A DNA stretch of 9,966 nt from Thermoplasmata archaeon. Its GTDB lineage: Archaea; Thermoplasmatota; Thermoplasmata; UBA10834. Position numbers and translations under genes: made by a program. Under the pieces are notes generated by a model, which was not told the DNA's origin, did not search any database, and worked only from the letters and a program-made list of their open reading frames with translations. The stretch lies in contig JALHSX010000246.1 in NCBI GenBank assembly GCA_022865445.1, positions 1 to 9,966 of the forward strand, given 5' to 3'. Shown one piece after another: positions 1-6,505 of this stretch (positions within the stretch are counted from its first letter, which is position 1; every line of letters begins with the position of its first letter).

Positions 1-1052
1 GCGTCTCCCGCAAGCTTCGCCACTTCCTCGTCCTGGGCCTGCGTCGATATCGTCAACAGGAAGGTCCCCATGTCTATTCGATCATCCCAACCGAAAAGGG
101 ACCATCCAAGGTTTCCCTCTCCCCTCGCTTCAGCAATCAGATCATGGTAGTGGCCGCGCTGCTCGCTCAACCTCGTCTTCAGAAGACCTGTAAGAGAATC
201 CATGGCAGAGGCGAAAGGCCTGAACTCCGATAGGTCTACAACAGAGAGTCCGACCGTGGAGCTGCCCTTGGCCTGGCCGTGGGGGCTATAGCACTCAGCA
301 TAGAGATCTGCAAGCATAGTTGCGACGCCGGCCGCGGACATGTCGCTCGCCGGGTCGTTCATCTTCTCGAGTATCTTATTGTAAGCGTAGCCGCTGTTGG
401 GGATATACTCCTCACTTGCGACCAGGTACTCGATCTGGACCTTCTCCAAAGGAACCAGTGACAATTCGTAGGCGATCTCAGCCATCCCGATCGTGCAGCC
501 ATCGTATGTCAGGATGTCCAAGGTTCCGAAGCCATCCAGAGCCATTCCGACCTCGGCAAGGCTGATCGCTCTCGCGCTAGACGGCCAACCAGGAGCGGCG
601 TGGTCGTCCCAGCAGGTGTAGCCGAAGGCATTCCCGTGGTCCCAGAGATCGAGTGCATAGTGCTCCGCCTGGTAGTTGTCCTTGCAGTAGTCAACGAAAG
701 CCTCTAGCACATGCCAATCGGCCATGCTGACCTCAACACCGTTCACGTCGTTCCCATAGACGTTCATACCAGACAATTTCTCGACGTCTCCATTGACAAC
801 CTTGTACAGATAGGCCGGCTGGTCGTACCTGTCCCAAAGCACGATCACGTTCACATTCGTTGTCGATCCGACCGTCTCCATCTCCGCGATATCGGCCACC
901 GAGTCGGGGTCGAGGTTGTTGTCCCCGTCAAGGTATACCATTATCGTCCATTGGGCGCCCGAGCCAACACTTCTGACAACGGGCACCGCATACATTCCCA
1001 CAAGTACGATCAAAACAGCTACAATGCTCAATCCCCAAGATCTATGAGACAT
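1..1052 (-). CDS. Secreted clostripain-family (C11) cysteine peptidase, 3' end beyond window
   Basis: An open minus-strand frame runs from ATG at 1052 to the window edge, giving 350 visible codons; the C-terminus is missing. Residues 8-26 are a hydrophobic signal peptide or anchor, so the protein is probably exported. The mature part opens with WTIMVYLDGDNNLD (35-48), the hallmark of the clostripain C11 family. The family catalytic pair is visible: His139 in LWDHG and Cys186 in YDGCTIGM. A later SEEYIPNSGYAY stretch matches the conserved segment after the nucleophile. C11 enzymes are caspase-fold endopeptidases that usually cleave after basic residues; the specificity here is inferred, not seen. 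The start is backed by a GGAGGAG SD site (plus-strand 1062-1068) and a TATA element at 1092-1106, so the gene probably has its own transcript rather than depending on the methyltransferase gene 145 bp upstream. The family assignment is confident; the substrate is unknown. Confidence 0.9.
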   Translation of the reverse strand, partial: MSHRSWGLSIVAVLIVLVGMYAVPVVRSVGSGAQWTIMVYLDGDNNLDPDSVADIAEMETVGSTTNVNVIVLWDRYDQPAYLYKVVNGDVEKLSGMNVYGNDVNGVEVSMADWHVLEAFVDYCKDNYQAEHYALDLWDHGNAFGYTCWDDHAAPGWPSSARAISLAEVGMALDGFGTLDILTYDGCTIGMAEIAYELSLVPLEKVQIEYLVASEEYIPNSGYAYNKILEKMNDPASDMSAAGVATMLADLYAECYSPHGQAKGSSTVGLSVVDLSEFRPFASAMDSLTGLLKTRLSEQRGHYHDLIAEARGEGNLGWSLFGWDDRIDMGTFLLTISTQAQDEEVAKLAGD

Positions 1053-1091
1053 AGCTTGTCGCTCCTCCCCGACAGCGTACTGACTGCGACG

Positions 1092-1106
1092 CTATATTTC
1101 CTTTTT
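1092..1106 (-). promoter_or_regulatory. BRE/TATA promoter of the C11 peptidase gene
   Basis: Read on the minus strand this is AAAAAGGAAATATAG, a purine-rich BRE-like stretch running into an AAATATAG TATA element. Its near edge is 40 bases before the ATG at 1052. Initiation about 25 bases downstream of the TATA centre would leave a leader of about 18 bases that contains the SD site. Inferred from sequence only. Confidence 0.5.
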
Positions 1107-1196
1107 CATTGCCGCCATAGGCATTATTCTGAAGAGAATGCAGGAGTATCACGATTCACCAAACCAGGTCAGTATTGAGATTGTCGTTCGAGAGGA

Positions 1197-2663
1197 CTAG
1201 TCGCGGAACTTCTCGAGCTTGCTGACGCTGTATTCCTTGCCGTACTCCGATAGGAGGCTGTCCATCCTCTTTCTTACATCAGGCTCGAAGGGCTCGGGTA
1301 TATGAGAGTCGAGAAGTCTGACCACGCGCTCTTTCGCGCGCCGATTGGTGTCTCTGGAGCCTGAGGCTGTCCATTGCTGTCTTGTGTTTCTGTCCGATAG
1401 CTTTGCCGCCAGATGCTCCTTCCTGAATTGTTTCAGAGTCTCCTTGTGCTTGAGGAAGTTCCCCAGATGTCCGATCTTCGATATGACATTGACAGAGAGA
1501 GTCTCCTCGTTGACCTCTATGCCTTGAGCGATCCTGCTCGCGTTCGAGGCGATTTCGTCGTCGATGATTAGCTGGACAGGCGATTGGCAGTTGAATGTCT
1601 CCGTCGAACCCATGAACAGCTCGGCGAAATCCGCGCCCGCCAACACGGCCATCAGGGCGGATTGCGTCTTCTCGTACGTGGTCTGCGCATCGACTGTTTT
1701 CGAATCGCTCTGCACGCCCACATCGCTCGGGAGACCGTAGTGCTTCGCGAGCTGGACGGAGCCCGCGCCGATGAGGGAGAACTCAGGAGCTCCCGTGGAG
1801 GCTATTCCAGACCTCATATCGAGGGGACACGAGACCGAGCCGTAGACCATCTTGGGAGCCTTCGTGGCGCACCTTGCAATCGCGACTGAGCTAAGGATCT
1901 CCGCGTTCTGCTGAACGAGGAGCCCTGCGAGTGATGCTGGAGCGGTCCCTCCTGCAAGAGCCATGACCATCACGAACACTGGTGAGTCCAGCTCGGCGTG
2001 TCGGAGCAGCGTCTCGATCATGTACTGGTCGTGTCCGAGCGGGCTGATGGGATCGATGTATCCAGGGAAGACGTTCTTACGCCCCAGCTCACGCCTGTCG
2101 CCGAACAGGATCTCGACTATCCTCAGCATCAGCTCCAGCTCTGCTTTGTCTCCGCCGCTTCCGTAGGTCAGTTTTGACGAATTCACCAAGCCCGCCATCC
2201 ACATGACTATGCTCATGGCTTCCGGAGGCACATCGTGCGGGTAGATCGGGATGTAACCCAGAGAGCAGGAGTCCAGCGCGTCCAGCAGCCTGCAGATCAA
2301 GATGCCGTCCTGCAAGGTGGCGCTCCGGACCTTCCCGGTATCGGGATCCAAGAAGAGAAGGCACTGCGACCCAGGGCCGAACTTGGTCCTTCCGTCGACC
2401 ATGTCGACGGAGTGCTTGTCACTCCTCGCGTGCCACCTCCAATTCTTCTTACAGCTCTTGACCGCATCCATGACAGACGATTCGGACATGCGCACGATCT
2501 TGGCTTTCTTGTCAACTTCGTATCCGTTCTTCTGAAGGAGGGCGAGTGTCTCCTGAGAATCTACCAGGATCCCTGTCTTCTCCAGGACCTCCATGGTGGC
2601 ACCATGGATCGCCTCCAAGTCGCTCTTGTCAAGCAGCCTCAACCTTCTCTTCTCTGAAACCAT
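1197..2663 (-). CDS. MttB/COG5598-family corrinoid-dependent methyltransferase homologue (non-pyrrolysine)
   Basis: This 488-residue protein is of normal length for the trimethylamine methyltransferase (MttB) superfamily. Family landmarks in order are an N-terminal helical part (LEAIHGATMEVLEKTGI, 16-32), the core motif GGTAPASLAGLL (238-249), PEFSLIGAGSVQLAKHYGLPSDVGVQSDSK (about 293-322) with DAQTTYEK (325-332), and an acidic DDE (368-370). Known members move a methyl group from trimethylamine (the pyrrolysine enzymes) or from quaternary amines such as glycine betaine (the non-pyrrolysine MtgB group) to a corrinoid protein. There is no in-frame UAG, and the gene itself ends in TAG, so it belongs to the non-pyrrolysine side. 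The C-terminal region (GHLGNFLKHKETL, 398-410) departs from the glycine- and histidine-rich form I recall as usual there. No corrinoid protein or corrinoid-to-cofactor methyltransferase is nearby. The start is set by a strong AAGGAGGTTAACAG leader with 7-base spacing. The substrate cannot be read from sequence. Confidence 0.88.
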   Translation of the reverse strand: MVSEKRRLRLLDKSDLEAIHGATMEVLEKTGILVDSQETLALLQKNGYEVDKKAKIVRMSESSVMDAVKSCKKNWRWHARSDKHSVDMVDGRTKFGPGSQCLLFLDPDTGKVRSATLQDGILICRLLDALDSCSLGYIPIYPHDVPPEAMSIVMWMAGLVNSSKLTYGSGGDKAELELMLRIVEILFGDRRELGRKNVFPGYIDPISPLGHDQYMIETLLRHAELDSPVFVMVMALAGGTAPASLAGLLVQQNAEILSSVAIARCATKAPKMVYGSVSCPLDMRSGIASTGAPEFSLIGAGSVQLAKHYGLPSDVGVQSDSKTVDAQTTYEKTQSALMAVLAGADFAELFMGSTETFNCQSPVQLIIDDEIASNASRIAQGIEVNEETLSVNVISKIGHLGNFLKHKETLKQFRKEHLAAKLSDRNTRQQWTASGSRDTNRRAKERVVRLLDSHIPEPFEPDVRKRMDSLLSEYGKEYSVSKLEKFRD

Positions 2664-2891
2664 CTGTTAACCTCCTTCGATGACAAACGACAAGAACTAG
2701 CTCGCTTCCCAGGGTTTCTCCAGCTCGCAGACATATCCGCCCACGGGCAGAAATGCCTTCTCATAGTTCGAAGGACTCGAAAAGGCAATAAAGACGGCGG
2801 TGCTATCAGTGCCCATCTAGGGCAGACGACGACAGTGACGAAGTCATGCCTGTGACGGCGGTACGCGATTGTTTCCGGAGTGCTTGAGAGA
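2664..2891. promoter_or_regulatory. Divergent intergenic region between the MttB homologue and the GAF gene
   Basis: About 230 bases separate two divergently transcribed genes. On the minus strand an SD site (AGGAGGTT, plus-strand 2669-2676) serves the methyltransferase gene. The most AT-rich point is near 2779-2793: GAAAAGGCAATAAAG on the plus strand looks like BRE plus TATA for the GAF gene, and its complement contains TTTATTG. From there the leaders would be about 75 bases (GAF gene) and over 100 bases (methyltransferase gene). A minus-strand GAGAAACCCT (2711-2720) is a closer but poor alternative for the methyltransferase. An interrupted inverted repeat, TGAC-GAA-GTCA, lies at 2836-2846. 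No RNA fold or gene was recognised. Confidence 0.4.
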
Positions 2892-3536
2892 ATGGTGATA
2901 ACTGTAAGTCCAGAATCTGTCATCCGAAAGCTCAAGTTCGACTATCTCAAAGCGAAGACCGACTCTCACTTCAAGTCGATGGAAGTGATGACTTTGCTCC
3001 TATCCCGCCTTCAGAGATCGCAGTTCGTCGTCAGCGACTTGATCCAAGAGGCCGCGAACCAGATCCAGAGACAGTTCAGGTTCAGGTACACGCTGATAGG
3101 CCTCCGCAGCCTCTCGGACGGGCTGTACCGCTACGAGGTCATGTCCGGCATGCGCCCAGATGCCTGGGCAAGTCAGAAAACCAGGACATACAAGAGGACG
3201 GACTTCGAGCTGCATACGCAGAACTACAGCGCGGGGGAGCTAAGCAAACAATCGAGAGTCTATCTCGAGGAGGTCAACCTCCTGGGTGCGACAGATATGA
3301 CTGTTCTGAACCGCCCCGCGCTTCACGGAACGAGGCGAAAGGAAGAGGGCGAAGCGCTCGAAGCGGATTTCATCGACACGCTCATCCTGGGACCCGCGGA
3401 CGACCTACTCGGATGGATCGAGTACTCCGGAACCATCACCAACGAATTCGCTCCCGGGATTGCCATAAAGAGCATAGAAGTGATGGCAGGAATCCTCTCG
3501 ATCGCCCTGGTGTCTCAGGGCTATGCAATCCGCTGA
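2892..3536 (+). CDS. GAF-domain-like small-molecule sensor protein
   Basis: This 214-residue soluble protein has no signal or membrane segment. After a basic, helical N-terminus (1-45) it follows the GAF pattern. There is an amphipathic helix (VVSDLIQEAANQIQRQF, 46-62), strand TLIGLRSL (67-74), and a middle with YKRTDF. The closing strand and helix read FIDTLILGPADDLLGWIEYSG (160-180) then GIAIKSIEVMAGILSIAL (189-206), the last matching the final GAF helix. GAF domains bind small ligands, haems or nucleotides and usually gate another output. No DNA-binding, kinase or cyclase domain is present, so it must act through a partner or through its N-terminal helix. I prefer ATG 2892 (GGAG at 2877-2880 upstream); GTG 2880 would add four residues but leaves no room for an SD site. 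It is divergent from the methyltransferase gene, which makes a local sensing role conceivable but unproven. Confidence 0.7.
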   Translation: MVITVSPESVIRKLKFDYLKAKTDSHFKSMEVMTLLLSRLQRSQFVVSDLIQEAANQIQRQFRFRYTLIGLRSLSDGLYRYEVMSGMRPDAWASQKTRTYKRTDFELHTQNYSAGELSKQSRVYLEEVNLLGATDMTVLNRPALHGTRRKEEGEALEADFIDTLILGPADDLLGWIEYSGTITNEFAPGIAIKSIEVMAGILSIALVSQGYAIR

Positions 3537-3645
3537 CTGTCGACGTGGAGTTCTTCCTCGGTCTAATGGTTTTCTGATTGAGTAACAGCCAGACTTTCGA
3601 GCATGCAGACAGTTCATTGCAGACCGGGACCGACAATACCGAGGC

Positions 3646-3660
3646 CGACAGGCTTTTTTC
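3646..3660 (+). promoter_or_regulatory. T-tract before the cyclodeaminase-like gene: promoter or terminator
   Basis: The run CGACAGGCTTTTTTC sits in the 179-bp gap between the GAF and cyclodeaminase-like genes. It resembles the AAACCTTTTT element before the aminotransferase gene, which argues for a weak BRE/TATA element 56 bases before ATG 3716. It could instead be an archaeal oligo-T terminator for the GAF transcript, since a short GCC/GGC stem precedes the T run. The rest of the gap shows nothing recognisable apart from the SD site at 3701-3706. Confidence 0.25.
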
Positions 3661-3715
3661 CCAAGTCGCCCTACGGCGCGTCACCAACTCACGCCGGCAA
3701 GGAGGTTTGAAAGAC

Positions 3716-4726
3716 ATGAAACCAGAGAATAGAGTCTTGGTGCTCACGAAGGAAGAGATCAAATCTGTGCTGACCATCGAGGATACCATCGAGGTCGTCG
3801 AGGAGGGGTTCAAGGCATTCAACTCGGGAAGAGCGGTCGTCCCCTTCCCAGTAGCTCTGCAGGTCCCCGACCACAATGGGGACATACACATCAAGCCCGG
3901 ATACATCAAGGGCTATGACACTTACACGGTGAAGATCGCCTCTGGCTTCTATGACAATCCAAAACTGAACCTCCCGACTAGCCATGGCATGCTCCTGCTA
4001 TTCGATTCCAAGACCGGATTTCCGCTATGTTTCGAGGTCGACAGGTGCTATCTGACGGACCTTCGGACCGCAGCCGCAGGTGCGGTCGCCGCGCGCGCCC
4101 TCTCGAAGAAGTCTGTCAGTCAGGTCGCGGTCATCGGCACCGGCACTCAGGCAAGACTCCAGATCGAGGCGCTCAGCAAGGTGCGCAAGTTTGACGAGCT
4201 CAGGGTCTGGGAACCTGTACAGTCGACGTGCGCGGAGAGAGTCAAACAGTACGTCGCCGACATGAAGAAGATCCTGAATGCCAAGATAGTCGCCGCAAGA
4301 ACGGCCGAGGAAGCGGTTGTCGGAAGCGAAATCGTTGTCACAGCTACAATGGCTTCATCGCCACTGGTCAAGGCGGCGTGGATCGGCAAGGGGACCCACA
4401 TAACCGCCATGGGGTCAGACTCGCCGGAGAAACAAGAACTCGAGACCGCCGTGCTCGCGAAAGCGGACAAGATCGTGGTCGACAGCCTGAAGCAGTGTGC
4501 TGGCCTCGGTGAGGTGCATCACGCCCTGTCCGATGGCACCATAACGGAGAAGGACATACACGCGGAGCTGGGCGAGATCCTGCTCGGCAAGAAGAAGGGA
4601 AGGGAGAGCGACGACGAGATCACCATTTGCGACCTGACAGGGATCGCGGTACAAGATGTCGTCACATCCCAGCTCGTCTACGAGAGGGCACTGAAGAAGA
4701 AGATAGGCACTTACGTCTCTGTCTGA
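3716..4726 (+). CDS. Ornithine cyclodeaminase/mu-crystallin-family NAD(P)-dependent enzyme
   Basis: At 336 residues this is the usual length for the family. The Rossmann nucleotide-binding motif is VAVIGTGTQARLQ (137-149). The substrate-side landmarks are KPGYIKG (60-66), Lys73 in YTVKIASGF, Arg117 in YLTDLRTAAAGA, and Asp235 in MGSDSPEKQEL, the position of the catalytic Asp of ornithine cyclodeaminase. The C-terminal DLTGIAVQD motif is also present. The KPGYIKG...KIASGF form differs from the MPAY form I remember for true ornithine cyclodeaminases and alanine dehydrogenases. It is closer to sequences annotated as EutC-like or imine-reducing members, so ornithine should not be assumed as substrate. 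The frame is open upstream to TTG 3578, but ATG 3716 is chosen because AAGGAGGT lies 9 bases before it and the protein then starts where the family starts. The aminotransferase gene follows 103 bases later. Confidence 0.87.
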   Translation: MKPENRVLVLTKEEIKSVLTIEDTIEVVEEGFKAFNSGRAVVPFPVALQVPDHNGDIHIKPGYIKGYDTYTVKIASGFYDNPKLNLPTSHGMLLLFDSKTGFPLCFEVDRCYLTDLRTAAAGAVAARALSKKSVSQVAVIGTGTQARLQIEALSKVRKFDELRVWEPVQSTCAERVKQYVADMKKILNAKIVAARTAEEAVVGSEIVVTATMASSPLVKAAWIGKGTHITAMGSDSPEKQELETAVLAKADKIVVDSLKQCAGLGEVHHALSDGTITEKDIHAELGEILLGKKKGRESDDEITICDLTGIAVQDVVTSQLVYERALKKKIGTYVSV

Positions 4727-4782
4727 TTGCTCATTTCACGCTGGGCGATGAAGAGTCCGTCCCCGCTAGAGCACACGACTAC

Positions 4783-4795
4783 AGAAACCTTTTTC
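4783..4795 (+). promoter_or_regulatory. BRE/TATA-like promoter of the aminotransferase gene
   Basis: AGAAACCTTTTTC has the archaeal GAAA-NN-TTTTT shape of BRE followed by a weak TATA box. It lies 35-47 bases before the TTG start at 4830, the same spacing as the other promoters in the window. This suggests independent transcription of the aminotransferase gene rather than strict co-transcription with the cyclodeaminase-like gene. Confidence 0.4.
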
Positions 4796-4829
4796 GTTGT
4801 GTCGCATATGCAGCCATAACGGTGGAATC

Positions 4830-5960
4830 TTGAAGATCGAACCATTCGAGATGGAACGGTGGCAATCCAAATACGAGCGCCTGGTCGACTACGAGTTGTC
4901 GGAGAGCGGCGTTCACGCCCTCAAGTTGAGCGAGCTCCTAGGAAGCCAGAAGGCGACGAAGGAATTCCTGGAGACCCCCTTGGGCTATCCCCAAGCCGAT
5001 GGCACACCAGCGCTCAGGTCGGAGATCGCAGCCATGTACAAGGGCGCGACCCCTGAGCACGTCTTCGTGATGAACGGCTCCTCCGAAGCGAACTTCGTAG
5101 CCGCGTGGCACCTGTTCGAAAAGGATGATGAGGTCGTCATCATGGTCCCCAACTACATGCAGACCTATGGACTCGCGAAGACCTGGGGAGCGAAGATCAA
5201 GCCGCTCAAGCTCCGTGAATACCTGGACTGGCAGTTCGACCCAGAGGACATCAAGAATTTAGTAACCAAGAAGACGAAGGCTATCCAGGTCTGCAACCCG
5301 AACAACCCAACAGGCTCGGTCATGGGTAGGAATCAGCGCAAGGCGCTGATCGACGCCGCGAAGGACTCGGGTGCGTGGATCCTATCCGACGAGGTGTACT
5401 TGGGTGCCGAACGAGAAGGCCCACGGACCGAATCACTATGGGGACACTATGAGAAGACCCTGATCACGAATGGCCTCAGCAAGGCGTACGGGATGCCCGG
5501 CCTGCGGATCGGATGGCTAGTAGGGCCACCGAAGATGATCGAGGAGATCAAGCCCCACCACGACTACCTGACATTGACACCCGCGAAGCTTTCTGACCGA
5601 CTCGCGCAGCTCGCCCTGGAGCCAAAGATGCGGGAGAGGATCTTTTCGCGCACCCGATCAATCCTCCAGAAGAACTACCCGATCGTCCGGGACTGGATGG
5701 ATGACCACGCATCCCTTTTCTCGCACGTGCCGCCGACCGCAGGTGCGATCTGCTACATCAAGTACAACATGAAGATCAACTCGATGGACCTCGCGGAACG
5801 CTTGAGGAAGCAGAAATCAGTCCTCATCGTGCCCGGGGACCACTTCGGCATGGACGGCTACATGCGAATCGGGACAGGACCGCCGAAGGACTACCTTCTC
5901 GCGGGTTTGAACCGGATAGACGAGCTCCTGCGGGAGCTCAAGGCAGGCAAGAAGAGGTAG
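4830..5960 (+). CDS. PLP-dependent fold-type I (class I/II) aminotransferase
   Basis: This 376-residue cytoplasmic enzyme has all landmarks of the aspartate aminotransferase fold. They are LGYPQADGTPALRSEIA (51-67), the NGSSEAN cofactor-phosphate region (82-88), NPNNPTG (156-162, Asn159), SDEVY (186-190, with Asp187 to the pyridine nitrogen and Tyr190), Schiff-base Lys218 in TNGLSKAYGMPGLRIGW (Arg226 to phosphate), and a C-terminal YMRIGTG whose Arg should hold the substrate carboxylate. It should transfer an amino group from an amino acid to a 2-oxo acid, or run a related PLP reaction; the specificity cannot be read. The N-terminal PFEMERWQSKYE...LSESGVH recalls a set of archaeal aminotransferases distantly like capreomycidine synthase. 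The frame opens at TTG 4797, but TTG 4830 gives the familiar N-terminus MKIEPFEMERWQ and has GGTGG four bases upstream. ATG 4851 is a less likely alternative. Confidence 0.9.
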   Translation: MKIEPFEMERWQSKYERLVDYELSESGVHALKLSELLGSQKATKEFLETPLGYPQADGTPALRSEIAAMYKGATPEHVFVMNGSSEANFVAAWHLFEKDDEVVIMVPNYMQTYGLAKTWGAKIKPLKLREYLDWQFDPEDIKNLVTKKTKAIQVCNPNNPTGSVMGRNQRKALIDAAKDSGAWILSDEVYLGAEREGPRTESLWGHYEKTLITNGLSKAYGMPGLRIGWLVGPPKMIEEIKPHHDYLTLTPAKLSDRLAQLALEPKMRERIFSRTRSILQKNYPIVRDWMDDHASLFSHVPPTAGAICYIKYNMKINSMDLAERLRKQKSVLIVPGDHFGMDGYMRIGTGPPKDYLLAGLNRIDELLRELKAGKKR

Positions 5961-6028
5961 CTATCGTATCTCGGCATCGACTCGGACGCCGGCGCGTTCC
6001 AGTTGTCGACGTTATGGGGCTCCTACAA

Positions 6029-6403
6029 TCAGCCGCCACTCTGTCGAAGTCGCGGAAGAGCCAGGACGATGGCAAAGAGTCCAACCCAAACCAGGAACAA
6101 CACGATCAGCAGCGGGACGTTGCCAGGGTATTGTCTGTTCAGCAACCAGATGGCTCCCACGAGGGCAATCGTTCCACCCCAGAACATGATGTATGAGGAG
6201 CTGCTTGCCGCTTTTGGATCCTGCTCCCTTTGTCGGGTGTAGATCCCAAGGACCGCGTAGAATACTCCTGCCTCAAGCAGGAAGACGGGAATCACCAATA
6301 TCCAATCGTCGAGTGTCCAAGCGATTGCGATGGAGACCGCAAATGCTATGATGAGGTATCCGACCGACAAGCTCTCGTATCCGCTGCGCCTCGAACTGCT
6401 CAT
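6029..6403 (-). CDS. Four-helix integral membrane protein of unknown function
   Basis: This 124-residue protein was not recognised as a member of any family. A short basic N-terminus (SSSRRSGYE) precedes four clear hydrophobic helices at about 13-30, 33-54, 71-88 and 96-115. Two charged connectors (TRQREQDPK, 56-64, and NRQYPGN, 89-95) and a basic tail (RLRQ) flank them. By the positive-inside rule the N- and C-termini probably face the cytoplasm. No catalytic or metal-binding motif is visible. The gene converges with the aminotransferase gene (68-base gap without a clear terminator) and diverges from the PHP gene. Only a weak SD site (GAGGA, about 12 bases upstream) precedes ATG 6403, while a BRE/TATA element at 6440-6451 supports the start. 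It is real by hydropathy and promoter; its role is unknown. Confidence 0.7.
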   Translation of the reverse strand: MSSSRRSGYESLSVGYLIIAFAVSIAIAWTLDDWILVIPVFLLEAGVFYAVLGIYTRQREQDPKAASSSSYIMFWGGTIALVGAIWLLNRQYPGNVPLLIVLFLVWVGLFAIVLALPRLRQSGG

Positions 6404-6439
6404 TCTGCCGCCATCCTCTGCATCGTATTGCGGGTCGGG

Positions 6440-6451
6440 CTTAAGGCTTTT
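6440..6451 (-). promoter_or_regulatory. BRE/TATA promoter of the four-helix membrane protein
   Basis: On the minus strand this reads AAAAGCCTTAAG: a BRE-like AAAAG, then TTAAG. Its near edge is 37 bases before ATG 6403, implying a leader of about 18 bases. It is back to back with the TATA box of the PHP gene at 6477-6483. Confidence 0.45.
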
Positions 6452-6463
6452 GTCAGCGGGAAA

Positions 6464-6475
6464 TGACTTAAGTCA
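6464..6475. promoter_or_regulatory. Perfect 12-bp palindrome between divergent promoters, candidate operator
   Basis: TGACTTAAGTCA is identical to its reverse complement. It ends one base before the TATA box of the PHP gene, so it covers that promoter's BRE position, and it lies 13 bases beyond the promoter of the divergent membrane-protein gene. A bound dimeric regulator would block TFB/TBP access to the PHP promoter and might also affect the other. Operator function is inferred from position and symmetry. Confidence 0.4.
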
Positions 6476-6476
6476 G

Positions 6477-6483
6477 TATAAAG
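6477..6483 (+). promoter_or_regulatory. TATA box of the PHP-domain gene
   Basis: TATAAAG is the clearest TATA box in the window. Initiation about 25 bases downstream would fall near 6502-6507. That would make a start at TTG 6506 essentially leaderless, whereas ATG 6524 would have a leader of about 18 bases, like the other genes here. Confidence 0.55.
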
Positions 6484-6505
6484 TTTCGGGGACGGGGGAG
6501 TATTC

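Noticed and set aside
711..1178. Plus-strand 155-codon frame opposite the C11 peptidase.
   Set aside because: It lies antisense to the peptidase coding sequence and its promoter, is His/Arg-rich, and shows no domain.
1197..1199. TAG at the end of the MttB homologue as a possible pyrrolysine codon with readthrough.
   Set aside because: Readthrough would add only 15 codons before TGA, far from any active-site position, and TAG also ends four unrelated genes here.
2846..2887. A 13-codon upstream reading frame (ATG 2846 to TGA 2887) overlapping the region of the GAF start, possible translational attenuator.
   Set aside because: It has no SD site, its sequence is not informative, and a frame this short is expected by chance.
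3578..3715. A 46-residue N-terminal extension of the cyclodeaminase-family protein from TTG 3578.
   Set aside because: The extension is low in family-like sequence, while AAGGAGGT stands 9 bases before ATG 3716, where the family normally begins.
5961..6028. Convergent gap examined for a shared hairpin terminator.
   Set aside because: No stem followed by a T run was seen on either strand.
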